Below are positions 11,210-22,633 of a stretch of 64,000 nucleotides of DNA, in pieces. The first letter of the stretch is position 1. Every line of letters begins with the position of its first letter. The notes under the pieces are model-generated. The model was not told the origin of the DNA and did not search any database. It saw only the letters and a list, made by a program, of their open reading frames with translations. The position numbers were made by a program, and so were the translations under genes. The DNA comes from Vombatus ursinus. Taxonomy: Eukaryota > Chordata > Mammalia > Diprotodontia > Vombatidae. The stretch covers positions 38,791,803 to 38,855,802 of the forward strand of contig NW_020954557.1 in NCBI RefSeq assembly GCF_900497805.2, given 5' to 3'.

Positions 11210-14200
11210 AACTAAACATTCAGATGACTCAAGATGGCACCTGGTTGGAATATCTTAATGGCTTTGACATAGAACTTAGCTTCGAAGGCACTAAAAGGAT
11301 CCTGTTATTGCAAAGGAGAGAAGAGAATGGATTTTAAAGATACAACTCTGTAGAGACAAGTAGAGAGTAGCCAGTGCATTTGTATCCATCTGTTAAAGCA
11401 ATTGTTTTATTGCGTTATTATGAAAATATGGCTTTATGGGAGAAGACTTAAGTCTCCACTGTCATGTGAACAGTGCTTCTGTTTTACCGCTCTCTGTTTT
11501 GCATTTCTTAGGTCATTGTTTATTTATTTATTTTGGAAGATATTCTCTGCAGTACCACATAATAACAATCAGGATAAGGTTATTATCCCGTGGAACTCAA
11601 TGAATGATTATTATTGATTAATAGTGTAGATATCACCTTTAAGTGGACACAGTTCTATTTCATTTCAAATCCTTTTTCTTCAAACCATAGCATACAGACA
11701 CTTTTGTAATGTTTCATCTCTTTCCATGATAAGGTACTCCAAAAGTATATGGTGTTTACGGGCTTTTATATCTACATGCATGTATATTCTTTAGGTAATA
11801 CTCTCTCAGTAATAGGCTCTTTCTACCAGGGTATGAGTAAATGCTTCAAATGAAACAACTCATTAAAACATGAACTTCCCAGGGAAGTTATGCATTTTTT
11901 TTTTCAAGTTTGTAAAGCATTGGAAAATCCCAAGCAATTGAGAGAGTTTTTTTTTTTTTAAATTAACTTTATCCTGGGAACATGAAGTCCAGGTTTTCGG
12001 AATGGGAAATATAATAAAGGTCTGGTCAAATGTGAAGCTGGTAAGGCACTAAAGTGCGTAAGTGGAAACTTTGAGGAAACTGGCAATGAGAACCTGGAAA
12101 TCAAGCAGTCATTTAGGCTTTACTCCACCACCCTTTGTATATGTGAGTACAAAGGAGGGACCTGGCATGACTGTGAGTCAGAACCCTCCTCTCAGGAACT
12201 GAGCGGACAGAGATTCCCAGCATCTGTTTCCTTAACTATCACCCAGAGGATACTGGTGGTAAATCACAGGATATAAAAATAGAATCAGAAGTCAACCTAC
12301 AAACAAATGAGATGGTGTAGATATTTGGTAGTGATTTGGGCTCTAGATCAAACTCTAAGTTTTTTTATTAGCTAACTGGATAAATATTTCTAAAACCTCA
12401 ATGAAGTCTAACATTGATATTTTTAAAAGAATATTGAACAAAACATGGGTCTATGGTGAAGAAAAATTTCCTAAATTTGTTTTCTTGATATTAGACTGAA
12501 AGAAAAATCATTTTTTTGAGTGAAGCTACAAAAATTGATTTCATTTTGATTGAACTTAAATATAAATTCCTATCAAGCCAGATTCACAACCCATAATGAC
12601 ATGGATCAGATTTTTGCTTCAGACCTTAGTCAGGCTATGGAATATTGTATTTTAAAGATGGAAAAAAAAATTCAAGCACCTTACTGAGGTATTGATATTA
12701 TGAGCCTGTAGGCTCATAAGATCTCTTTACATCATCCCCCCCCCCCCCAGGAAATTTTCTGAATAGAGAAATTGAACAAACTTAGAATTTTTAAGAGTCT
12801 TTTACATGTATAGACACATTTCTTACATCTGACTGCCACTGTCGTAATTCAGTATTAAATTATACCTTCAGACTTTCAACAAAAACAGTGACTTTAATAG
12901 ATGAGATTAGCAAGTGGTGAAAAGTTCACAGCATTTAATGGAATTGATCCACTAAATTAGCATTGACAACTTTTAGTGGCTATCTTAAATATACATTATT
13001 ATCAGGAAAGAATTAGTCCAATTAAGCCTGTACATTTAGAAGATGCTCATTTTGACCCTATTCTACTCATTGTGAAAAGTGAAAGAATTTCTGGGTTTAT
13101 TTAATTTTGGTGCTAAATCAATAGGTTTGGATGACTCTTCTTCGACTTTTTTTTTCCCCAAAAGGAAGCTAACATTTCCTATGAGGAGCACTTATGGCCC
13201 CAAAGCCTCCTTGAGGATGATAAATGGGTTTATTAGAACACTTACACATTGCTGACAAAAAACATAATGTTCAAAGCATAGAACAATGTAATATTCAATA
13301 AATACACCAGAGGAATGAACTAGTGATGAGTGAAGATTTCTCAGCATAGGTTATGGCAAACTTGCATATTGTTGTGTATGCTGAATACTATTTGGAATAC
13401 AGACCATGAATTTTGGAGTTGGAAGAATTATACTGAACTTGAGCTTAGTATATATTCAGGCTCACTATGAAATTAGAAAGACCTGGAATTTTTTTTCCAT
13501 TTTAAGAAATGCACAAAGATGAAGCTAAGAGGATGAATTTAGGATGCTCCAGAAATTATTTATGACCCATAATACATTAAACAGACTCTTCTATAATTTC
13601 CCCCAAAATAATAAAAATACTTTGGAAATAAGCTTGCATGTCCAGATTAATTGAAGCAAAGTTTCCAATGACAGCTGATTACTAAGATTTACGATGGCAT
13701 CATCGGATCTTAGGTCTGGAAGGGAAGCTGATTTTATGCTGGACCATGTGTAGCCTGTCACAGAGAGGTGACAATCCATTCTATTTTAAAATACCTCCCA
13801 AGAAAGTTATTCTGCTATTTCCTTTGGTATCCCATTGCATCGTTTAAGACTGCACTTAAAAAAAAAACTATCCCCAAAACTTTTTTGAATCTAACTTTAT
13901 TCCTTTATGCTATAATTTAAATTCATTTCCTCTCATGAAAGTACACTTTTACTAAATGCTACATACATTTTAAGATAATTATTAACTTGTTTTCTTTTCT
14001 ATCAAAAAGTTGAATAATCTAGTTCCTTGTTTTTGTCCTATTTTAAAAAACCCATTAACTATCTTTGTGATTTTCTCAACCTTCTAGACATTCTTTGTGT
14101 TCATCTTTAGCTGTGGATGCTTAAATTGGATATGTCATGAAGAGTTTACTATGATGGAAAGATGATCTCCTAGCTCCCAGGTGTTACATTCTTACATTGT

Positions 14201-14332
14201 CATCCCAATATCAGGTTCAAAGTAGTATTACAATGACCTAAGTAAATTCAGGAAATGTATATTTTATGAGAGGACATAGATAAGAATTATACTAGGTGAG
14301 AAAGTATGAGTAGGCTTTGATCTATACCACTG
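11210..14332. other. Long unique AT-rich stretch
   Basis: Over 3 kb with no repeat I can name. It holds a poly-C run near 12736-12749, poly-T runs, and short open frames without family resemblance (for example 11402-11617, 13591-13779). Confidence 0.45.
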
Positions 14333-14500
14333 ATCATAGATTCAGAGCTGGAAGAGGCATTGGAGCTTGCCAAGTTCAACTTCCTCATTTTACAGATGAT
14401 GAATCAGAGGCTCAGAGAGGGTAAGGGACTTACTTAATGTCACACAGCTTCCAGGTCCAGCATTCTAGCTTTCTACCCTATACCATTGAGACCATGGTTC
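14333..14500 (-). mobile_element. Class D SINE
   Basis: GATTCAGAGCTGGAAGAGGC, CCTCATTTTACAGATGATGA and TTAATGTCACACAGCTTCCA are the reverse complement of tail, core and middle. Confidence 0.8.
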
Positions 14501-14554
14501 CATTAAGTCATAGGAGCAATGGGGTCAACTCATGTTCAGATAGTTGTTTATACT

Positions 14555-14640
14555 ATTTTAATAATACTTAGTGTTTCTATAATATTTTAAGGTTTGCAAA
14601 GGACTTTGTAGATGTTTCTTCATTTGATCTTTTCCCAGGC
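14555..14640 (-). mobile_element. Class C SINE tail fragment
   Basis: TATTTTAAGGTTTGCAAAGG and TCATTTGATCTTTTCCCAGG match the reverse of the class C tail. Confidence 0.6.
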
Positions 14641-14869
14641 TTTTTGCTGTTATACTTACATATAGTCAGTTACTACCATGCATTTTTGTATTTTGCATTT
14701 TTTCTTCATATATACTACCAAACACCTTTTCTTTAATGAAATTCATTTATTTTGTTTGCTCACTTGAAAAATTTTCCAGAGTTTGTTTTAAATTTTGTTT
14801 CCCAAGGTGCTAATTTCCCTTCTGATTCTTTTTTTTCCCCTAAGGTGCTGATTTCTCTTCTTGGTACCC

Positions 14870-15140
14870 TTGTCTACTGCCCAGTTTAATGTCACAGAAC
14901 ACCACTTGTTGCAACCCATCTGGTTGACAAAGATCCATTCATAACCACTCTCCTGCCATTTTTGAACATGGCTACATAATAGTCATCTGGTCTTGACCTT
15001 ATTTTTCCAACATGTCATATGGGACAGAATCAAAAGCCTTGCTAAAGTCAAGATAGATTGATTGCATTAATCATTTCCCTGTGATCCACCAAGGTTTGCC
15101 ACTCTGTCATTGAAAAAAGAGAAATTCTTTGTATATAACT
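14870..15140 (-). mobile_element. CR1/L3 LINE, reverse-transcriptase fragment
   Basis: The complement of 15000-15050 reads DFSKAFDSVPYDMLEK, the DFSKAFDxVPH-type reverse-transcriptase block of CR1/L3 non-LTR elements. Flanking text (GGTTTGCCACTCTGTCATTG) fits the same antisense CR1 region. It is an old 5'- and 3'-truncated copy. L2 also has such a block, but the wording of the flanks favours CR1/L3. Confidence 0.75.
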
Positions 15141-15854
15141 GTGGCAGAACAATCTTTTTAATAAAACTATCTAGTTTATTAATGTCCATAGAATCATTTA
15201 AAAATACCTGAACAGAACAGGGCATTGATTATAATTGGTTCTTTTATAGTTTTCAGGTAACCTCGCCAATTTTCCTTGAAATCTTCAAAGTGGCAGCTGT
15301 GATACTATGTCCCTGTCCTTTTAGAATTGGATAGAAATCATCAAGACATATGGCTGCTATGAAAAACAAAAATCAGTCAGATTTTAGGAAGAATGTATTC
15401 AGGACATATACATTCCAACAGGAGTGTCCCTTAAAGTTAAGTGCTAATTATGACATGACATACCCTGTCATTCTAGGACAAGGTTTAAATTAACTTCTTT
15501 TTATCATCAAAAGTTAGTAATGTCCATCTTCCTTCCACTCAAAACATTTTCTCCCAACATTCATTTGGGTTTCTGCAGCATATGAAATGGCCCGAGTGTT
15601 TTAAAAAAAATTTTTTTTATTAAACCAGGGCATGCTCCCCTGATTGATGGTAATAGAATTACTTTCTATTTCAAATTGATTCTATAAGACTTGTTTGGCC
15701 TTGGTTGGTCTTTTGTGGCATGAAAAATGGACGTCTTTATTTGATCTAGTCATATTAGCTGAAGAAATGGGAACCTAAATGTTCAGAAGGTTTCCTGGAA
15801 GAAGTTAACACCTATATGTATCTTTGTGATGTTTCAAAGAGGTACTTTGACAGG
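15141..15854. other. Unique DNA, possibly more CR1/L3
   Basis: Some lines read like worn antisense LINE, but no motif is secure. No gene is recognised. Confidence 0.3.
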
Positions 15855-16142
15855 GGCCTGGCTTCTATTTCCAGTGCTGTCCCTCAGCTTCTACCTGTGA
15901 CAAAGAGAGAGAGCAGGTATCTCACCATGATAGGTGACAGGAGCAACTAATAGAGATGACAGTAAGTCAGCCATAAAGAACTATGCAGATGCTAAATAGC
16001 AACACAGTACAGTACTTACAGATCCAACAAGAACATAAATAGTGCGAGGCTCCTTTGATATTCTTTGACTGAATAAACTTTTATTTAACTCAGTTGCTTC
16101 CGCTCTGATAACTGAGTTTTTTGGCTGTGCTTCGACAGCATC
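15855..16142 (+). mobile_element. Possible old LTR, fossil
   Basis: A TATA-like CATAAATAG lies about 40 bases before AATAAA at about 16071-16076, followed by a TCTGATAACTGAG stretch and an end at GCTTCGACAGCA. The order TATA, poly-A signal, U5-like CA end fits a retroviral-type LTR. The left end is a guess, no internal region or target duplication is seen, and the copy would be ancient and broken. Confidence 0.25.
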
Positions 16143-17684
16143 AAAGCTGTCAAAGGTGAAAAATGTTGTTGGTCATCTGGCTAGTTTGTCTACACACCAC
16201 CAAACATCTGGCTGATTGAATTTTTCATTTATTTATTTTCATTTAATTTTTAAATTTAATTTTTTTTAAATTTAAAAATTTTAAATTAAATTTTTTAGAT
16301 TTAGTTTTTAACTTTTTGCTTAGATATCAGGGTAAGTAGGCATAGCTTTTATGGCCCTTTTCACTGTTCCTGTCATTGTTCTGGCCTTTTAGTTAAACAC
16401 TTAAGAAATCAAACTGAAGGAGGAAAAATTAACTTAGAAGTAGCATAGTGAGTGAAACTTTAAAAGGGAAAGGGGAGTAATTATGCATATTTTTATGTTT
16501 GTAAGTTTTTTCAGGATTAGGATAATAGCTTTTATACATTTCAAGCATCCCAGGACAGCATTTACCAGACTTGTCCTCTAAACATGCACATGTCTATTTA
16601 ATCGTCTGTAAGAAGGACTGATGCAGGATTGCATTTTGGAAGTGAGGAACAAAAAAAAGCTCCTGTTTCTTTTGCTTTAAATAAATCATTGCTAATTGAG
16701 GATTGTGGGATTTTTCAACTGGGAACTGACGGGTAAGCAGAGATTGTTATTTTTATTTTAAATAAATCAATTTCATTAATCAGAGATCCAGTGCTATTTT
16801 GAAACTGTGAATAAAGAGAAGGTGAGAGCATTATTTAGTTCTGTCACATAGCAGCACAAATTATTAAGTAAACTGGGAAATTTAGAGAATTTCCTCTTAA
16901 ATATCCTCATGAAAATTAAAGTGGCCCAAAGTATAGTGCCTAGGTGGATAAAAGCTCATTTGACTTGATTCAATTAAGATAATTATATTAAATCAGAAAT
17001 AAAGTTACCATAGAAAATTCTGGGCTCTCCGATAGCCATTGTGAATATTTAGGGAAAAGAGATTTAAAAGTTATGTTCTCTAGCCTAGGTGCAGTGCTTA
17101 CTCATCCCAAAATGTGACATAAAGACCTAAATATAAGATACCCCTAGAAAGGAGCTGTCAACCTGGAAAGCAAAGCATGTGAAGAGAAGGATCAGAGTGA
17201 ATTAGTGGGTTCTGACAAGAATAGTGAGAAGGAATTGAGGTTTTGGATAAAGAATACTGGTAAATCTCTGCTCTCACAAAAGTAGCATTATGGGATTGTT
17301 GCTGCACATGAAGAGCAGACCAGCCCTCTGTTTTATTGGTCTCATTGGGAAGCCCTACCTACAGTAAACTGGAGTGGACTTGTATTTATCTACTTTAGAA
17401 GGAGGATAAGTTAACCTTGCCTGAATCAGTGACCTGATAGCCCTGGGGAGTATACCAAGTTGTCACCTATTGCCTATGTATCAATTGACTTTTCTTTTTC
17501 TTTTTCTTTTTTTTTTTTAGTCCTGGGAAGTTCCAATTATGCTGTATAACACAAAATGTATTTGGCTTTATGTGTAGTCTCATTTTGTGATGTGATCCCT
17601 GAATCATGCCTGGACTATAACTAATGCTGTGAATTTTAGTTTGTTTTTTTTAAAGCTAATCTTGACACATCAGAACATTTTATT
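16143..17684. other. Unique DNA with an AT palindrome
   Basis: At 16240-16291 an imperfect inverted repeat of ATTTAA/TTTAAAT words can form a hairpin. The part 16600-16990 (TAAATCATTGCTAATTGAGG, TTTCATTAATCAGAGATCC) is unique and enhancer-like in its homeodomain-type words. No gene is recognised. Confidence 0.35.
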
Positions 17685-17696
17685 CCTTCCTGACTT

Positions 17697-17844
17697 TTTT
17701 TTTTGAGGCAATGAGGTGAAATGACTTGCCCAGAGTCACACAGCTAGTAAGTGTCAAGTGTCTAAGGTCAAATTTAAACTCAGGTCTTCCTTTATCCAGG
17801 GCCCCTGCCTGTGCTCTATTCACTGTGCCATCTAGTTGTGCCCC
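17697..17844 (-). mobile_element. Class B SINE with target duplication
   Basis: T-run, GACTTGCCCAGAGTCACACA, TAAACTCAGGTCTTCCTTTA, GTGCCATCTAGTTGTGCCCC. CCTTCCTGACTT (17685-17696) and CCTTTCTGACTT (17845-17856) form an 11/12 target duplication. Confidence 0.92.
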
Positions 17845-17856
17845 CCTTTCTGACTT

Positions 17857-18499
17857 CTTTAACTGGTCTCACCTGTGTGTGTACAACTAGTGCATCTCCT
17901 ATCGTGACTCTATCCTTACTAACTACAAGGGCAACAGAAGGAAATGTCATCAATCAGTATTTGAGGTAGATGGGTATGTGAATAAAATGAAGTTACTCTT
18001 ATGCTGAGTCTGGTCATATAGTTGTTAGTATACTAGTGAATTATCCAGAAAATACTTTACTGTGCCAGTGTAGAAACACTTATCTGAGGTTTTGGGAAAT
18101 AGTGTTCTTCAGCTTCTCTGTGTAGAAATGGGTTCAGCTTAGTAATAGAATTCATTGAAAATATTCTCTGATCACAGATTTACTGGGTATGAAATCAGCC
18201 TTTATAATTTCAGTTCCTCTCCTGAGACACTGTGCTTGTGGGGCTGTGGGAAAGAGATGGGATTGAAAGCAGGGGTGTGCTGGGCTCACTTGAGAGAGCT
18301 GATTGTTAAATTTTCACTGTGAGCAAGAACACCTTGGAAATTGGCAAATGCTACTTCAGAGCTTAATTTATTGTTTTGTTGATTATCTTGACTTAAGAAA
18401 CCTATGGAGGAAATGTTAATAATGGGTATGGTCTCCCTACCACCCCAGTCATCTGTAAAACATTTACTAGCACACCTCTGGTTGAAAGGCACCAAATTA

Positions 18500-18502
<3 letters not shown>
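17857..18502. other. Unique DNA without recognised features
   Basis: No repeat or gene is recognised. Confidence 0.4.
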
Positions 18503-18552
<50 letters not shown>

Positions 18553-18569
18553 CTACACACACACACACA
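18503..18569. repeat. (CA)n microsatellite
   Basis: About 23 CA units, a CCCTCTA interruption, then about 7 more. The open frame through it (runs of TH) is an artefact. Confidence 0.98.
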
Positions 18570-18689
18570 TTTTATTTTCTGAAGCTACTATTAGTTGGCA
18601 TTAAAGGTCAACTCTGTTGCCAGCATGCAAGATTCTTAGAAGGCCATTTTTGCAAATCCATTGCTTTGTGGTTCCCATAGAGAAACTCC

Positions 18690-18800
18690 TAGAGATTTCA
18701 AGTCAAGCAACAAATATTTATGCAGTGCTTACTCTGTGCCAAGAACTGTACTAAGCTTTGGGGATAGACATGGTCTTGACCTCGAAGTCATAGGTTCCCC
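18690..18800 (-). mobile_element. L2 3' end fragment
   Basis: AACAAATATTTATGCAGTGC and AACTGTACTAAGCTTTGGGG are the reverse complement of the L2 3' end (in sense ...CACAGTGC...AATAAATGTTTGTTG). Confidence 0.75.
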
Positions 18801-18844
18801 ATCCTTGATTAGACATGTGCTTCATGATATAATAAGAAAAAAAT

Positions 18845-19190
18845 GAATGAATGAAAAAGGAGGTATTAAGCACTTGCCATGTGCCTCGCTACATCCAGGA
18901 CCATCTTCAGTTGTCCTTACCGATATCTGGCCATTGGACCCAGATGGCTCTGGAGAAGAAAGTGAGGCTGGTGACCTTGCACAGCCCTCCCTCACTCAAA
19001 TCAAAGTCAGTTGAAATCATTTCATCATTTCCCTGAAGTTATGGTCCTCTTCAAGAATAAAGGACAAGCACAATAACAACCTGTGAGCCTAGCACTGTGC
19101 TAAGTTCTGGGGATAAAAACACAGAAGTGAAGAGAGTGTTTGCACTCAAGGAGGTTATAGTCTACTACCATGCATGTGGAATAGTGGCCA
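18845..19190 (-). mobile_element. L2 3' end split by a SINE
   Basis: GAATGAATGAA and TATTAAGCACTTGCCATGTG (to about 18885) continue after the insertion as CCTAGCACTGTGCTAAGTTC and ACTCAAGGAGGTTATAGTCT. Joined in order, they are the usual L2 3' end. Confidence 0.8.
18886..19080 (+). mobile_element. RTE-tailed SINE inserted in L2
   Basis: GGCCATTGGACCCAGATGGC, AGTGAGGCTGGTGACCTTGC and the tail GGTCCTCTTCAAGAATAAAG ending (CAATAA)CAAC. I recognise this as the marsupial SINE type with an RTE-like 3' end. The open frames through it are not genes. Confidence 0.8.
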
Positions 19191-19764
19191 AAGTACCAAA
19201 GGGTACTTTGGTTTGGAAAGTTGGAGGCATGATTCCATTCACTGTCCCAGAGCCTCTGTGTCAAGAGAAGGAGCTTAATCACTTCCTCTAGTGTAGCTCT
19301 AGCTGGATTAGTTAGGGTCTGGGCACAGACTTGAGTTAAGAGCACAGAACAGAAGCAACCAAAGGGGAGGAATAATCAGGAATCCAGGTCAGCTTCCTAG
19401 ACTGGGGTCAGAAACAAAGAGGTCAGAAACTGGAGATAAAGCAGGAGCAGAGATAAAAAACCAAGGCTAGGTTGCTAGCCCTCCTCAGAAGTACTCTAGT
19501 CATGAAATGAGGGGAGGGTAGATAAAGTCTGGAATAAAATACCAATTGTGCAAATGTAAAAAGCTCTAGGCAAGTCACCATCATAAAGAGAGTCAAAGGG
19601 TCCTGAACTAGCTGAATGCCTGTCCTAAACGTGATCTGATTCGAATAAGCTCTGCAAACCCAGCAGGCCAGTTTCCTTGTTGTTCTCATAATTAACCACT
19701 TTGAATACCCTCTAGAAATCCATATTTTCATCAGTCATTCCTACCTTTTTTAGCTGTTGTCAAA
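19191..19764. other. Unclassified DNA
   Basis: A 102-residue reverse frame (19423-19731) matches nothing I know. GTACCAAAGGGTACTTTGG near 19194 is a short palindrome. Confidence 0.4.
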
Positions 19765-20125
19765 AGTAGAACAATAGAATGTTATAGCTAGAAAGGGCCC
19801 AAGAGATCATCAGGGGTGGGGAACCTGCGGCCTTGAGGCCACATGTGGCCTTCTAGGTCCTTGGGTGTGGCCTTTTGACTGAGTCCAAGTTTTACAGAAC
19901 AAATTTTTGGATTTGTTCAGTAAAACTTGGACTCAGTCAAAGGACTGCACTTGAGGACCTAGAGGCCCAAAGTTTCACCATCCCTGAATTACTTGCTTTA
20001 ATAGTTTAAAGCGAGTCCCAGAGGGATGAAGCAATTTGCCCAAGGTCACAGTGTGAGTTGGTTGAGGGTTAGAACCCAGACCCCTAGCCTTTTAGTCCTT
20101 TGATCTCTTCACTGCACGATTGGGC
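19765..20125 (-). mobile_element. Class D SINE split by a MITE
   Basis: ATAGAATGTTATAGCTAGAA lies left of the MITE. TTTAAAGCGAGTCCCAGAGG, CAATTTGCCCAAGGTCACAG and AACCCAGACCCCTAGCC lie right of it. The two halves complete each other. Confidence 0.85.
19811..19986. mobile_element. Palindromic hAT-like MITE
   Basis: Ends CAGGGGTGGGGAACCTG and, inverted, CAGGGATGGTGAAACTTTG. The arms ACTGAGTCCAAGTTTTAC and GTAAAACTTGGACTCAGT meet near 19910, so the whole element folds back. The CAGGG termini are hAT-like. A target duplication is no longer clear. Confidence 0.8.
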
Positions 20126-21120
20126 TATGCCTTTTTAAAACCTGATGATTTTTAACAATCCAAGGATCCCAGTCAGGGAAGAAGTAATGGGAGAGATAAT
20201 GGATATTTCTTCCTCTAAGTTGAAGGGAGGAAATATGGGAAAGGAAAATATGTGAGTAGATATGGTTTAAATTCACTTAATTTAAAAAAATTATGGAATA
20301 CAGTGCCTTTAGGGTATAGGATGAAAAGTATTAGGAAATCAAAGAAATAATGACTGGGAATCATTGTTCTAAAATAGTCTTTTAATAGCCTGCTCTAGTG
20401 GAGCTTCCAAGCTTGCTGTTATTTTGGTCATTATTATTCTGGTCATTATTCTTATGGCTCAGTTACCTTGAGTTATCACTCCTGGTGGTCTACATTCAAA
20501 TGTTCTCAAACAATGAGCCTTGGAGATGACTCATCTTGCTGCCATTTAAAAATAATATGTGGATTGGCGGGCATCCCAGGTATGTTAAAATAACACAACA
20601 ATAATAGTTACTAAATTGTAATAAAAGGCTTTTATTCTTTGTCATTGAGGAGCACACTATTGCTTTTACTTCCTGGAGTGTGGTTAAACCTAAGAACAGT
20701 AGCCTACAAGCAGTATTCCTTCTGTGATGAGACCTGTCTCACTTGCTGCCCAAAAAGGCTCACCCCACTTTTTTTTTTTTTTTGCTATAGTTGAGTAACT
20801 GCAGATATGTTTATTTATTTTTTATGACTTCTTTAGTGTAGGGAATTGCTCGTATGGAAGCTCCCTCTACAGATGTAAATGGGCTGCTCACCTGTGACTC
20901 ATAGTCTTAGAAAATTATCTAGAGCTGCAGTTTCCAAATATTTTTTGTGATAGTTCACTCTGTGCCCTTCCAATATGTATATTTAAGCTGTTAAAGCTTA
21001 AAACTGAACTGAGACTTTTGGAACATTACACATTTACTTATTTACATACTATATAAAAATTTATCAACATATCAACACATTTATCAATAATTATATACAT
21101 CATAAAACTTAGACAACATA
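20126..21120. other. Unique AT-rich DNA
   Basis: No repeat or gene is recognised. A T-run sits at about 20769-20783. Confidence 0.4.
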
Positions 21121-21330
21121 CAGAAATTTTAAAAAGAATGAGATGATCATCCTGGAGCTAATAGGTGGTCAGACCTATACTCTAAGGAAATCACTTTGGC
21201 AGCTGTGTGGGGGGTTGATTGGAATGGGAAGAGATTGGAGTCTTTGACAACAACTTGAGAGCTATTGCAATAGTTCAGGTAAGAGGTGATGAGAGGCTAA
21301 ACTGGACTGGTGTTGTGGTGAGTAGAGTTG
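21121..21330 (-). mobile_element. L2 LINE, ORF2 fragment
   Basis: ATCACTTTGGCAGCTGTGTG, GAGAGCTATTGCAATAGTTC and GGTAAGAGGTGATGAGAGGC are the antisense of the L2 reverse-transcriptase C-terminal part, the same region seen at 33.5 kb. Confidence 0.8.
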
Positions 21331-21379
21331 GAATTTTCCCAATGGCCCTTGTACAGCTACTATATCAGTTTATTTAGGA

Positions 21380-21591
21380 CAGGGCTTCTTAACCTTTATT
21401 GTATCAGTTCGGTGAAGCCTAGAGACCCCTTCTAGAGATGATGTTTTTAATGCATAAATGACATATGTAAGATTAAAAAGCAAACCAATTATGTCAAAAT
21501 GTAATTATCAAAAGTTTCAAGTTCACAAATCCCATTAAATCTTTCTTCAGACCAAGTTGTCTTAATATGGACCCTAAGTTAAAAACCCCTG
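21380..21591. mobile_element. hAT-like nonautonomous transposon
   Basis: Terminal inverted repeats CAGGGCTTCTTAACCTTTA and, inverted, CAGGGGTTTTTAACTTAGG. Flanks ATTTAGGA and GTTTAGGT match at 6 of 8, fitting an old 8-bp target duplication. Confidence 0.85.
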
Positions 21592-21599
21592 GTTTAGGT

Positions 21600-22485
21600 T
21601 ATAACTGCCCTAAGGGGCCCACACTAGAGAAGAGGGTTGGGTGTTTGTACAGTAGAGTAGGGCAGCGTTGGGGGATAAGGATATGGAGGTATGGTTGTGT
21701 TGGAGACAAACTCAGGCTAAACTTAAGAACTCCATATGGATGCTCTAGGTTTAGTGTTTCAAGAGGCTCAAAGATCTCATTGAAATTCATTTGAATCCGA
21801 AGTGAATTAGTTTACATAGAGAATTGGTGAAACAAACACAGATGTCTGTGTTTTGAACACAAAATGGAAAAAAAGTCCATTACATGAAAAAGTGTCAATA
21901 TTCTCTGTAGTGTTTCAGGTAAATGATGCCATGTGAGAATTGTAAAGAGGGGATCTTGGATGGTAGAAAAAAAGGGGCAAAGGAATCTAGTATGCATGTT
22001 GCTCTTTTTTGTTCATTATTCATGTTTAGTTCTTTGTAGAATTTTGCACTTATTTATGATAAAAATAATCATAGTCTTTCTAATAATTTTTTATTAAAAA
22101 AGGAAAAAATATAGATCTTATTTTACATATTTGTTGCTTTTGGTTGATTTTTAAATGTCTTAAATCACTCTTTTTTTAAGGAGATAATTTTCTGATCATA
22201 GAGGTTTAATTTAATATATCAACATGTGTCAAGAAAAAAATGGTGACTTTGTGGTAGCAAATCTCATACTGCACAACAACATTTTTGGTACAATTTGTCA
22301 AAGTGGGTTCTCTGGGAGTAAAACTTTCAGGGGAGTAAATATGATCTAGATGCTTGGATTCTATTTTCTACCATCATTAACAAAATGATGTGATTAAAGC
22401 TTTTAAAGTTTCTAATAACTGGAAAAAATTGGCATCTACCATTAATAGTTACTTTTGTGATGTAGAATGTTGAACCAAGAAAGAG
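21600..22485. other. Unique AT-rich DNA
   Basis: No repeat is recognised. Short frames at 21567-21794 and 21812-21997 have no family match. Confidence 0.4.
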
Positions 22486-22633
22486 ATATATATATATATG
22501 TATATATATATTATAATATAGATATATATAGTAACTATATATCTATATATAATATATATCTATATATATTATCTATAAGTATAATATTATATATATTTTA
22601 TATATATATATATCCATTGTTTTATATATATGT
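22486..22633. repeat. (TA)n-rich tract
   Basis: Alternating TA with ATC and TAG interruptions. It is largely self-complementary and a strong hairpin candidate. Confidence 0.95.

Noticed and set aside
18503-18569. CRISPR-like or satellite array
   Set aside because: Repeats here are microsatellites without spacers. The genome is plainly mammalian.
19811-19986. miRNA gene from the long hairpin
   Set aside because: The hairpin is explained by the palindromic MITE, and sister copies exist at 50.8 and 52.4 kb. No independent sign of processing is visible.
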